Source: Bacteroidota bacterium (GTDB taxonomy: Bacteria > Bacteroidota > Bacteroidia > Bacteroidales > ML635J-15). Taken from it: DNA of 45,814 nucleotides. This document shows, piece after piece, positions 1-7,404 of the stretch (position 1 is the stretch's first letter; the number at the start of each line of letters is the position of its first letter). The translations under genes and the position numbers were made by a program. The DNA lies in assembly GCA_029558535.1 (NCBI GenBank), contig JAKQEK010000246.1, forward strand, positions 1 through 45,814, written 5' to 3'. The notes beneath the pieces were generated by a model, which saw only the letters and a program-made list of their open reading frames with translations, was not told the DNA's origin and ran no database searches.

Positions 1-75
1 GAGCCTGTTTCCGCTTACTTGATAAGCAAATCTATACAAACTTTTAATTCATTCACAAAAACATTAAAAATAAAA

Positions 76-130
76 AGCCTGAATTTTGTCTATTAATAAC
101 AAACATCAAAAAAATAGCCTGAATTTTGTC
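76..130. repeat. Pair of 15-bp direct repeats, 40-bp period
   Basis: AGCCTGAATTTTGTC occurs at 76-90 and again at 116-130, and the bases between are partly similar, so this looks like a decaying tandem duplication of about 40 bp. It spans the 3' end and stop codon of the adjacent minus-strand gene, so the last dozen residues of that protein are encoded by repeat sequence. Confidence 0.6.
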
Positions 131-602
131 CATTACACCAATAAACAACATCCCGTATGGTAAGTTTTAAAATGCACAATCCAGGAAATTCATTGTAAAA
201 ATCTAAAGTATTGAATCCTGTATGTATTTCTGAATTTGTATGGAACAGTAACTGCCCTTTTATATCAAACAATTCTGCTTTAAGCCTATTTGATTTGTCT
301 GAAAAAACTGTAAAAGAACAAAATCCTATTTCATTTGTTAAAATCTTTAAATCTTCATCAGATACAAAGTTTTCAGAAGCAGGATTAACTTCTGCTCCCT
401 GGCTCAAATTGATTTCATAGTTAGTATGTCCATCAGGCAAATTATACAGGTTGGCTATTGTGCCATTATTCATATTCTCAATAATAATCATGTCAAGTGC
501 TACCGGAGTGGTTTCATGTTTAGCTTGGACGTAAATTACTACATCCTGAGAAAATGAAAAACTGTATGTACTTATCAATAAAATGAATAATATTTTTTTC
601 AT
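93..602 (-). CDS. Small secreted protein with T9SS-like C-terminal fold
   Basis: The protein has 169 aa if started at the ATG at 602-600; a TTG further upstream would place seven polar residues before an otherwise standard signal peptide (MKKILFILLISTYSFSFSQ). Residues from about 105 on (AELFDIKGQLLF, then a Gly-rich turn and CILKLTI) resemble the type IX secretion sorting domain (family pattern: iyDi.Gk.v, G.ntl.l, G.Yilki). The normal basic tail is missing and is replaced by a Cys/Gly/Phe-rich end made from the 40-bp repeat. The T9SS resemblance is a pattern reading and the tail may be altered by the repeat. It lies 11 bp downstream of a 39-aa ORF and could share its promoter. Function unknown. 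Confidence 0.55.
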   Translation of the reverse strand: MKKILFILLISTYSFSFSQDVVIYVQAKHETTPVALDMIIIENMNNGTIANLYNLPDGHTNYEINLSQGAEVNPASENFVSDEDLKILTNEIGFCSFTVFSDKSNRLKAELFDIKGQLLFHTNSEIHTGFNTLDFYNEFPGLCILKLTIRDVVYWCNGQNSGYFFDVCY

Positions 603-613
603 AATACTTAGAT

Positions 614-733
614 TTAGTTGCAATTTTTTTGATGAAGCGATAATGCAGTACCATCACTAAAGTCATTGTTGTCTTTAACATAATAGGTGGAGTATATGTA
701 ATTCTTTCTTATTTTCTTTACGCTTTTATTCAT
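614..733 (-). CDS. Candidate 39-aa small ORF
   Basis: The ATG at 733-731 opens 39 codons ending in TAA at 614-616. The product starts MNKSVKKIRKNYIYST and ends SLHQKNCN: a basic N-terminus, then a polar, aromatic-rich stretch. It lies 25 bp behind a good Bacteroidota promoter and 11 bp ahead of the secreted-protein gene. It could be a true small protein, a leader peptide or the remnant of a longer gene. I recognise no family. Confidence 0.3.
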   Translation of the reverse strand: MNKSVKKIRKNYIYSTYYVKDNNDFSDGTALSLHQKNCN

Positions 734-758
734 AGGATACAGTTATTAATCCTCATTA

Positions 759-794
759 CAAATATACGATATTATTCATTACATTTTTGACAAA
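759..794 (-). promoter_or_regulatory. Bacteroidota promoter, -33 TTTG / -7 TATATTTG
   Basis: On the minus strand TATATTTG (766-759) matches TAnnTTTG exactly, with TTTG (794-791) 24 nt upstream, slightly longer than usual. It would drive the 39-aa ORF and the secreted protein behind it. Confidence 0.45.
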
Positions 795-849
795 CAACGA
801 GATAAATTATACATTCGATAGCTCAAAAGGTAGATATTTGAAACAAAAT

Positions 850-2136
850 TCATTTATTCTCATTCTCTTCCAAACACTTCGAGTTAATCAATTTGTCGAA
901 TAACACTTCAGCCCAAAGTTTATATCCTGAAACTTTCATGTGTCCATCTGTTGTCCAATAATAACTTGTAATTATATCTTTTGAAGTTTTTTGTGAGGAA
1001 CGATCATAATCCAGCATATCAAAAACATAAATATCATTTTGTAGTTTTAGCTTATCAATCATCTGTTCAAATACTTTGAATTTGTAATGTAATTCCAATG
1101 ATTCATTTTGGTCAGGAAAGAAAAAAACAATAGTCTTGCCGTTGTGGGAAATCTGTTTTTCTTTTATTTTATCAATCTGAGTACAAATTATTTCTTCTGC
1201 TTTAATTATTTCTCCGTAAAACTTTTGCTGATTCATGAAAATCTCTGGATTGTCATAAACAACAAACGAAAAAGCTCTGAAAATATAGCACCACGAAAAC
1301 AAATAATATTGGAAAGGTTGAGCCTTTAGATAGTCTTTTCTTGTTTCCAGTTTTTCAGGACCACCTTTAAGAATTATGTCTAGCATATCGTTGGAGCCTA
1401 TGCTTATTACGGTTATTTCAGGATTAAATTCTTTTTGCAGAGTTTCGTAAATCTTTAACTGCGAAACAGGATCAGTATCTGATATTCCTGCATTTATTAC
1501 AATATAGTTACCATAGCCGGCTTTTTTCAATTTTTGTTCAAGGAATCTCTGCCATGTCGAATCCTGATGTGTGCCTACTCCCTCAGTAAATGAATCTCCG
1601 ATTGCAAGAATTACTTTTTTGCCCTCTGCAAGTGATTTAATGTTTTTTCTTTCCCGTAATCCAAATTCGTTAAAACTGTGTGTATATTCAAAATCTGCTG
1701 TTTTGTATGTTATCGAAGTGTTCGCCGGATACACCCCATTTTTGGAAGTATTAGTACCATAAACTATATAGGTCATGAGATTTCTGAATCCATTTGAGAA
1801 TGGAGAAATATAGAATATGCTATTGTTTCTTTCACTATACGAACGATATTTAGGAGTTATGTATCTCAATCCCAGATCAGAAATAGCAAGAATCAAGAAT
1901 GTAATGTAGATACTATATTTTATTGTTTTAAGTTTTGTGACTGATGATGTTTTTGATTTTTTCCCGAAAAATATTAATTTAATAAGCCAAACTGATACTA
2001 TTGCTAAAACAGAATAAAACAATAAACTTGAAAATACCCAGCTTCTTCCGAGTAATAAAAGAGCAACATGAAAAAAAACTAATATGAAGTAAACAACTAT
2101 GACACCAATACGAATTATTTTTTTATTTTTTGACAT
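850..2136 (-). CDS. Membrane-anchored SGNH/GDSL hydrolase (operon partner of carbamoyltransferase)
   Basis: 428 aa. About three N-terminal membrane segments (roughly 8-28, 34-57, 74-92) precede an SGNH hydrolase domain, probably facing the periplasm. Visible blocks: GDSFTEG with nucleophile Ser182, NAGISDTDP (215-223), GSND with Asn249, and DGH with Asp397/His399. Proteins with these blocks are esterases or acyltransferases acting on glycans or lipids; the substrate cannot be read here. The ATG directly abuts the stop of the SxtJ-like gene, so it is the last gene of the carbamoyltransferase operon. A second protein of the same subfamily is encoded at 9425-11119 (shared DSTW, YYW and DGH blocks). 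Inferred role: ester formation or removal on the product of the carbamoyltransferase. Confidence 0.8.
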   Translation of the reverse strand: MSKNKKIIRIGVIVVYFILVFFHVALLLLGRSWVFSSLLFYSVLAIVSVWLIKLIFFGKKSKTSSVTKLKTIKYSIYITFLILAISDLGLRYITPKYRSYSERNNSIFYISPFSNGFRNLMTYIVYGTNTSKNGVYPANTSITYKTADFEYTHSFNEFGLRERKNIKSLAEGKKVILAIGDSFTEGVGTHQDSTWQRFLEQKLKKAGYGNYIVINAGISDTDPVSQLKIYETLQKEFNPEITVISIGSNDMLDIILKGGPEKLETRKDYLKAQPFQYYLFSWCYIFRAFSFVVYDNPEIFMNQQKFYGEIIKAEEIICTQIDKIKEKQISHNGKTIVFFFPDQNESLELHYKFKVFEQMIDKLKLQNDIYVFDMLDYDRSSQKTSKDIITSYYWTTDGHMKVSGYKLWAEVLFDKLINSKCLEENENK

Positions 2137-2502
2137 TTACCAAAGTTTAGTAAAATCGGTTTGATGTTCAGGTTTTATAATCCAGTATGATTCAGATTTT
2201 CTGTTTGATATTGCTTTGTTTTTGGAAAATAGCTTTTGTAATAGTGAAAACGGAAAAAGAAAAAAGTAAAAAATTATTGAAAGAATGACTTTTGATAAAA
2301 CAAATCCTAATACAAGACCAATGCCTTGCCATAAGAAAGAAAAAATATAAGCCAGTTGGGGAATTAATGCTATGATTATTCCAAATATTGCAGCAGAATA
2401 ATAAAAACAATCCTGTTTTGTAATAATACCTACGATTATCAATCCTGCCGTTATAACAAGACAATCTGCCAGATTTCTTTTTTTATCTTTTATTATTTTC
2501 AT
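2137..2502 (-). CDS. SxtJ-family small membrane protein
   Basis: 121 aa with two to three hydrophobic helices (about 13-31, 36-55, 60-84), then a basic linker and a polar C-terminus containing SYWIIKPEHQTDF. Size, topology, the conserved Trp in the tail and position next to a DUF5989 protein and a NodU/CmcH carbamoyltransferase match the SxtJ family, named after a saxitoxin-cluster gene of unknown biochemical role. It starts 3 bp after the DUF5989 stop and its stop codon is immediately followed by the SGNH start, which suggests translational coupling and a shared complex at the inner membrane. The family call rests on context as much as on sequence. Confidence 0.65.
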   Translation of the reverse strand: MKIIKDKKRNLADCLVITAGLIIVGIITKQDCFYYSAAIFGIIIALIPQLAYIFSFLWQGIGLVLGFVLSKVILSIIFYFFLFPFSLLQKLFSKNKAISNRKSESYWIIKPEHQTDFTKLW

Positions 2503-2505
2503 TCT

Positions 2506-2655
2506 TTAAAACAAAGTGTAAACAAACGGAGCTACCGAACTAGAGCCGCCAAAAATTATTAGTATACCCACCAAAAGTAAAACGATGATTATTGGAATAA
2601 GCCAGTATTTTTTTCTTTCTTTAAGGAAGTTCCATATATCTTTAATAAATTCCAT
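2506..2655 (-). CDS. DUF5989 small single-pass membrane protein (SxtK-like)
   Basis: 49 aa, starting MEFIKDIWNFLKERKKYW, then one membrane helix (about 19-36) and a GGSS(S)VAPFVYTLF end. This layout (amphipathic FLK-rich head, KKYWL(I/L)P entry, helix, G.S..APF.YTLF tail) is characteristic of DUF5989 proteins found beside carbamoyltransferases and SxtJ. I chose the ATG at 2655-2653 because it lies one base after the carbamoyltransferase stop (TGATATG); the longer reading from 2697 would overlap that gene by 41 bp and add an unlikely N-terminus. It may recruit the carbamoyltransferase to the membrane (inference). Confidence 0.75.
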   Translation of the reverse strand: MEFIKDIWNFLKERKKYWLIPIIIVLLLVGILIIFGGSSSVAPFVYTLF

Positions 2656-2656
2656 A

Positions 2657-4510
2657 TCAATCAGGTTTAAATTGTTCTTTAAAATGTTTCGGGTCAAAAT
2701 GCTGATTTTCTTTCAACAAAACATAATTTTGCATAATCAATATATCCATTTCCGTTCGCATAAAGCATCTGAATGCATCGTCAGGGTTGCAAACAATAGG
2801 TTCGCCCCGCACATTAAAACTTGTGTTTACAATAATCCCTGTCCCGGTTAATTCTTTAAACTTAGCAATTAAAGAATGATAATCGGGGTTTGTCTCTTGG
2901 TGTACAGTTTGCAAGCGAGCAGAAAAATCACAATGAGTAATTGCAGGAATTTCAGACCGTTGCGTGTATAGTTTTGTCATAAGTTCAAGTTCATTGTAAT
3001 TTTCCGGCAACTTATTTCTTATAGAGTTGCTGACGGGTGCTGTATATAACATATATGGCGATGAAACATCTATATCAAAATACTCTTTTGAATCTTCTGA
3101 CAGAACAGATGGCGCAAAAGGACGGAATCCTTCGCGGAATTTTATTTTTAGATTGAGCTTTTTTTGCATTTCGGAATTTCGTGCATCTGCAATAATACTA
3201 CGGTTACCAAGTGCCCGCGGACCATATTCCATACGACCTCTGAACCAGCCTATTACTTTACCTGCTGCAATTTGTCCGGCAGTATATTCGAAAAGTTCAT
3301 TATTATTATCAAAGAAAGTATAATCAGCATTGTATTTTCTTAAAGTTTTTAATATATCATTATTTGAAAACTCGGGACCAAGAAAAGCTCCCTTCATTCG
3401 GTCATTTCCCGAAACTGAAAATTGAATTTTTTGATTCATATATGCAAAAGCAAGTGCAGCACCAACAGCTCCACCCGCATCTCCTGCAGCCGGCTGGATA
3501 AATATTTTTTTAAACAAATTGGATTTAAGAATAACAGAATTAGCAACACAATTCAATGCCACTCCACCGGCTAAACAAAGATTTTTTTCTCCCGTTAAAT
3601 TCTTTGCTTCGGTTGCCATATTCATTACAATTTCTTCTGTAATTTGCTGAATGGCAAGAGCAAGATTGCAATGTTCCTGTAAGATCGGGTCGGAGGGGAG
3701 CCTTTTTTGTATGCCAAATAATTTCTCCCATTTTTTTGTTTTTATCATTTTTAGACCGGTAGCAAAATCAAAATATTTCATTTCGAGTTTTATACTTCCG
3801 TCAGGTCTTATATTAACAATTTTATTACGAATAATTTTTTTATACTCTTCTGTTTGTGAGGACTTGTCTATGCCATAAGGCGCAAGTCCCATGAGTTTAT
3901 ATTCGCCACTATTAACGACAAAACCCAAAAAATAGGTAAATGCCGAATACAATAATCCGAGAGAATTAGGATAATGAAGTTCTTTGATGATTTTAATATT
4001 ACCTTCTTTCCCGTGTGCTATTGATGCTGACGCCCATTCGCCCATACCATCCAATGTGAGAATAGCAGCTGAACCGAATCCTGATGGGTAGTAGGCTGAA
4101 GCAGCGTGCGACAGATGGTGCTCAGAAAAATAAAGCTTGAGATTTTTTTTATCAAAAGGTCCAATTTTTTTAAGTTGAGAGTATAATTCATCTTTGATAA
4201 ATAGTTTTTCTCTGATCCAGACAGGTATTGATTTAATAAATGAAACAAGTCCAAATGGTGCAAAATGATAATATGATTCGAGAAGTCTTTCAAATTTCAA
4301 AAAAGGTTTTTCGTAATAAACCACTGCTGTTATGTCAGAAATATTCAATCCTGCTTCATTTAAGCAATACTTGACTGCATTGTGAGGAAAACCAGCATCT
4401 TGTTTTTTTCTGCTGAATCTTTCCTCATGTGCTGCTGCAATAATCTCATCATTATATACAATGCAAGCTGCCGAATCGTGATAATATGCTGAAATTCCAA
4501 GTATGAACAT
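2657..4510 (-). CDS. O-carbamoyltransferase, NodU/CmcH/SxtI family
   Basis: 617 aa, full length for the family. The N-terminal Kae1-like domain starts MFILGISAYYHDSAACI, has HEERFSRKK (28-36) and the metal-binding HHLSHAASA (131-139). The C-terminal half carries CLAGGVALNC (312-321), GRMEYGPRALGNRSI (425-439) and IVNTSFNVRGEPIV (560-573). Family members (NodU, CmcH, TobZ, SxtI) make carbamoyl-adenylate from carbamoyl phosphate and ATP, then carbamoylate a hydroxyl of a sugar or natural product in the cytoplasm. The acceptor is unknown. Its ATG overlaps the preceding DUF721 stop (TAATG), and DUF5989, SxtJ and SGNH genes follow with 1, 3 and 0 bp gaps. Confidence 0.93.
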   Translation of the reverse strand: MFILGISAYYHDSAACIVYNDEIIAAAHEERFSRKKQDAGFPHNAVKYCLNEAGLNISDITAVVYYEKPFLKFERLLESYYHFAPFGLVSFIKSIPVWIREKLFIKDELYSQLKKIGPFDKKNLKLYFSEHHLSHAASAYYPSGFGSAAILTLDGMGEWASASIAHGKEGNIKIIKELHYPNSLGLLYSAFTYFLGFVVNSGEYKLMGLAPYGIDKSSQTEEYKKIIRNKIVNIRPDGSIKLEMKYFDFATGLKMIKTKKWEKLFGIQKRLPSDPILQEHCNLALAIQQITEEIVMNMATEAKNLTGEKNLCLAGGVALNCVANSVILKSNLFKKIFIQPAAGDAGGAVGAALAFAYMNQKIQFSVSGNDRMKGAFLGPEFSNNDILKTLRKYNADYTFFDNNNELFEYTAGQIAAGKVIGWFRGRMEYGPRALGNRSIIADARNSEMQKKLNLKIKFREGFRPFAPSVLSEDSKEYFDIDVSSPYMLYTAPVSNSIRNKLPENYNELELMTKLYTQRSEIPAITHCDFSARLQTVHQETNPDYHSLIAKFKELTGTGIIVNTSFNVRGEPIVCNPDDAFRCFMRTEMDILIMQNYVLLKENQHFDPKHFKEQFKPD

Positions 4511-4800
4511 TATCTGACTACAATTTCGGATATAAAAGTACGACCAAGTTCTTTATTGATTCGCTTAACAAGTTCGGAACGGATTAATAACAGTTCGCTA
4601 CGTAAAATTGACGAGTTCATACTAACATATAAAACAGATTTGGAAACTTTCAATTCAGTAGTTGCTTTATTAATATGGTAACCTGCTACCTCAAGCCATA
4701 GCGATTTTATTCTTACCCTGTCAATCCCATCTTCGAGCTTATTAACTTGAATTGACTTTTTGATAAGTTCGCTTAACTTCACAGTTTCTGACCTCCTCAT
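4510..4800 (-). CDS. DUF721 (DciA-like) protein
   Basis: 96 aa from the ATG at 4800-4798; a longer reading to 4884 adds 28 residues unlike the family. Visible DUF721 features are the N-terminal helix with LSELIKKSIQ, a central W.EVAG..I...T (LWLEVAGYHINKAT), then LYVSMNSSILRSELLLIRSELVKRIN and a terminal EIVVR strand. The family includes DciA, which helps load the replicative helicase, though many members are only known as small nucleic-acid-associated proteins. It is the first gene of the carbamoyltransferase operon by a TAATG overlap; a functional link to carbamoylation is not obvious. Confidence 0.8.
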   Translation of the reverse strand: MRRSETVKLSELIKKSIQVNKLEDGIDRVRIKSLWLEVAGYHINKATTELKVSKSVLYVSMNSSILRSELLLIRSELVKRINKELGRTFISEIVVR

Positions 4801-4914
4801 ATTCCGATTACATTTTTCAATACAAATATGCGAAAAAAATCTCAGATTTTGAATTGCATTGATAAAAATAATATCTTTATACATTCATCTTATATAGATT
4901 TAAAATTTTAAGAA

Positions 4915-5574
4915 ATGAATAAAATTAACACTCTATTTGCTGCTTTAATCTTCATTAGCACAATAATTAGTTTTTCAAGTTGTGACAAGAATAAAACAAA
5001 TGTAGAAATTGTTTACAAGTCAGTAAATAAAAACTATATCCTGACTACTGATATTAATGCGATGAATTCACATGATACAATTGTAGCACAGCATGTAGAT
5101 AGTATTCTTAATGGTTTGTTGGATGTAGAACTTGTTTCGACAGGTTATATCCGATTCGATCTTGATGGAGACACCATTTCTGACATTGCTTTTGAGATAA
5201 TCAATCTTCAACCTTTTAATAATAATGAGATGCCTGAACACCTTGATACTTTGGCAGTAAGAGCATATCCGTTTTATGTAGGAATACTTGATAACTCAAC
5301 TTACAAATATGCAGATGCTTTAGATATTGAAACGTCAATTTCGCAGGAGGGTAACTGGACAAATCAGTTTGTAGTCTTAGGAACTTTGGCTCATGGTGGA
5401 CAATTTAACGGAAGAGGAGAAAAATATTTAGCAATACGACTTAATGGGCAGACTGATTTTCGCTATGGCTGGATGAAGATTTGCATTTCGGAGCATAACG
5501 ATACTTTAAGCGTTATTGAGTATGCCTACAATAAAATAGAAGGTTCGGAAATAAGGGCAGGGCAAAAAGAATAA
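4915..5574 (+). CDS. Putative lipoprotein, unknown function
   Basis: 219 aa with an N-terminal hydrophobic stretch ending in SFSSC (Cys23), a lipobox-like signal for lipidation. A short Asp-rich segment, FDLDGDTISDIAF, resembles a calcium loop. The C-terminal half (GRGEKYLAIRLNGQ, FRYGWMKICI, LSVIEYAYN) is a beta-rich pattern that recalls the choice-of-anchor/PEP-CTERM-associated secreted domains with GW and YAYE motifs. It is transcribed alone, divergent from the DUF721 operon and 154 bp ahead of mtnA. No family name can be given with confidence. Confidence 0.7.
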   Translation: MNKINTLFAALIFISTIISFSSCDKNKTNVEIVYKSVNKNYILTTDINAMNSHDTIVAQHVDSILNGLLDVELVSTGYIRFDLDGDTISDIAFEIINLQPFNNNEMPEHLDTLAVRAYPFYVGILDNSTYKYADALDIETSISQEGNWTNQFVVLGTLAHGGQFNGRGEKYLAIRLNGQTDFRYGWMKICISEHNDTLSVIEYAYNKIEGSEIRAGQKE

Positions 5575-5695
5575 ATAATGATTGCTATAAAAACTGTCGA
5601 AGAAAACCGCTTTTACTTAAGTATGTTAATTTATTTTCATGGCTTTTATCCATAATTTTACAAATCAGATAATTTCCGGTTTGTATCTATTTTAT

Positions 5696-5703
5696 TAACT
5701 TTG
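5696..5703 (+). promoter_or_regulatory. -7 box (TAACTTTG) upstream of mtnA
   Basis: TAACTTTG fits TAnnTTTG and ends 25 bp before the mtnA ATG. The nearest TTTG (5680-5683) is only 12 nt upstream, too close for a normal -33 box, so only the -7 element is supported. Confidence 0.4.
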
Positions 5704-5728
5704 TATCAATTAAGAATAACGGAAGAAT

Positions 5729-6781
5729 ATGAAAGTAAATGGCAAAAATTATCGTGCAATTTGGATGGAAGGTGAAAAAGTATGTATGATAGACCAAAAT
5801 AAATTGCCATTCAAATTTTCTATTCATTACTGCAATAATATTGACGAAACCTGTATTGCCATAAAAACTATGATAACCCGTGGAGCAGGCTCTATAGGTG
5901 CTGCGGGAGCATATGCAATGCTTCAGGCAATTTATTCTGTTGATGGATTAGATATTGTGCATATTTTAGAAAAAGCAAAGAAGCAAATAGACTCTACCAG
6001 ACCAACAGCGGTAAATTTATTTTATGCAACAAACAGAGTTCTGGAGGCAGCAAAAATTTCTAAAGAATTTGCTATAAATGAAGCCTTTGCAATTGCAGAT
6101 GAATGTGCCTTACATGGTAAACTTATTGGACAATATGGCAATACTTTGATAGAGGACGGTTATTGCGTTGAAACTCACTGTAATGCCGGTTGGCTTGCTT
6201 TGGTTGATTACGGTTCTGCTCTTGCTCCAATTTATGCTGCAAAAAACTCTGGTAAGAATATCTTTGTTTATGTTGATGAAACCCGTCCTCGTAGTCAGGG
6301 AGCAAGACTGACAGCCTGGGAATTAGCTCGGGAGAATGTACCTCATGCAATTATCCCTGACAATGCCGGTGCTCATTATATGGCTTCTGGGAAAATAAAT
6401 TTTTTTATTGCCGGTGCAGATAGAATTGCAGCAAACGGAGATACTGCAAATAAAATTGGAACACTTGAAAAAGCAATTGCTGCCAAATATTACGGAATTC
6501 CTTTTTATATTGCAGCTCCAAGCAGCACAATAGATATTAAAACCTCAAGCGGAAAGTCAATCCCAATTGAAGAAAGAAATTCTGATGAGGTACTGTTTTA
6601 TTCAGGAAAGTTGAAAAATGGCAAAATTGAAAAAATGAGAATTGCAAATCCCGGATCCGGAGCATTAAATCCGGCTTTTGATATAACTCCGGCTTCGCTG
6701 ATTACCGGAATTATAACTGAAAAAGGAATAATACAGCCGAATGTCGAAGCAATTAAAAAACTTTTAGATGATGAAATTTAA
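5729..6781 (+). CDS. mtnA: S-methyl-5-thioribose-1-phosphate isomerase (MtnA)
   Basis: 350 aa, normal length. The aldose-to-ketose isomerase converts 5-methylthioribose-1-phosphate to methylthioribulose-1-phosphate in methylthioadenosine salvage; several homologs also accept 5-deoxyribose-1-phosphate. Signature blocks: TRGAGSIGAAGAYAM (50-64), THCNAGWLA with catalytic Cys151, DETRPRSQGARLTAWEL (183-199), GADRIAANGDTANKIGT with Asp231, and NPAFDITPA near the C-terminus. The last 14 bp overlap the class II aldolase gene, so the two enzymes are made together. No mtnB-mtnC-mtnD set is present, which argues for an aldolase shunt rather than the full methionine cycle. Confidence 0.95.
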   Translation: MKVNGKNYRAIWMEGEKVCMIDQNKLPFKFSIHYCNNIDETCIAIKTMITRGAGSIGAAGAYAMLQAIYSVDGLDIVHILEKAKKQIDSTRPTAVNLFYATNRVLEAAKISKEFAINEAFAIADECALHGKLIGQYGNTLIEDGYCVETHCNAGWLALVDYGSALAPIYAAKNSGKNIFVYVDETRPRSQGARLTAWELARENVPHAIIPDNAGAHYMASGKINFFIAGADRIAANGDTANKIGTLEKAIAAKYYGIPFYIAAPSSTIDIKTSSGKSIPIEERNSDEVLFYSGKLKNGKIEKMRIANPGSGALNPAFDITPASLITGIITEKGIIQPNVEAIKKLLDDEI

Positions 6782-7394
6782 AGAAGAATGCAAGACTGTT
6801 GCAGCTATAATGCGCAGGTTATATAAACAAAACCTGACAACATCAAGCGGAGGAAATGTAAGTATGAAGAATTCAGATGGGTTTGTATTTATTACTGCAA
6901 GCAGAACAGATAAATCGTCCATAAAATGGAAAGATATCATTGTAATTGACTCGACAGGAAAAAATATGACTCCGGATTTAAAACCCAGCATGGAAACAGT
7001 TATGCATTTGGAAATTTACAAAACCCGTCCGGATGTTTTTGCGATTGTTCATGCTCATCCTGTTTATGCTTCTACGTTTGCAGTTGCTGGGATTCAACCA
7101 CAATCTTCTTTTACCGGAGAATCCAGATTTATTTTAGGTGAAATTGTAATGACTAATTATAAACTTATGGGTTCGGAAGAGTTAGCACACGAATGTGCAA
7201 AATCATTAGAAAAATCAGAAACGGCAATATTGAAAAATCATGGAGCTGTCTGTATTGGAAATTCAATCTTTGAAGCTTATAATAGAATGGAAGTTTTAGA
7301 AATGACCTGCAAAATACATTTTAATACTTTGCTGATTAATTGTTGTAATGTCCTGAGTGAGAAAGAAGTGAAGAAAATTGATGATATGAAATGA
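6768..7394 (+). CDS. Class II aldolase (FucA/Ald2/MtnB-like)
   Basis: 208 aa, typical for the class II aldolase/adducin family of zinc enzymes. Visible are SSGGNVS (26-32), the catalytic-type Glu76 in PSMETVMH, zinc ligands His95 and His97 in HAHP, and His158 in KNHGA. ATG codons at 6768 and 6771 are both possible. It overlaps the mtnA end by 14 bp. In organisms with the DHAP shunt, an aldolase of this type splits methylthioribulose-1-phosphate (or 5-deoxyribulose-1-phosphate) into DHAP and a small aldehyde. The alternative is a MtnB-type dehydratase, also class II-like, but its downstream partners mtnC/mtnD are absent. The fold is certain; the exact reaction is inferred. Confidence 0.85.
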   Translation: MMKFKEECKTVAAIMRRLYKQNLTTSSGGNVSMKNSDGFVFITASRTDKSSIKWKDIIVIDSTGKNMTPDLKPSMETVMHLEIYKTRPDVFAIVHAHPVYASTFAVAGIQPQSSFTGESRFILGEIVMTNYKLMGSEELAHECAKSLEKSETAILKNHGAVCIGNSIFEAYNRMEVLEMTCKIHFNTLLINCCNVLSEKEVKKIDDMK

Positions 7395-7404
7395 TTGGGT
7401 CTAA

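Noticed and set aside
4510..4510. Possible functional link between DUF721/DciA and carbamoylation
   Set aside because: Only the TAATG overlap supports it; DUF721 genes are often followed by unrelated genes, so I kept it as operon context only.
5575..5728. 25-codon ORF (ATG at 5578) ahead of mtnA
   Set aside because: No promoter ahead of it, random composition, and the mtnA -7 box lies behind it.
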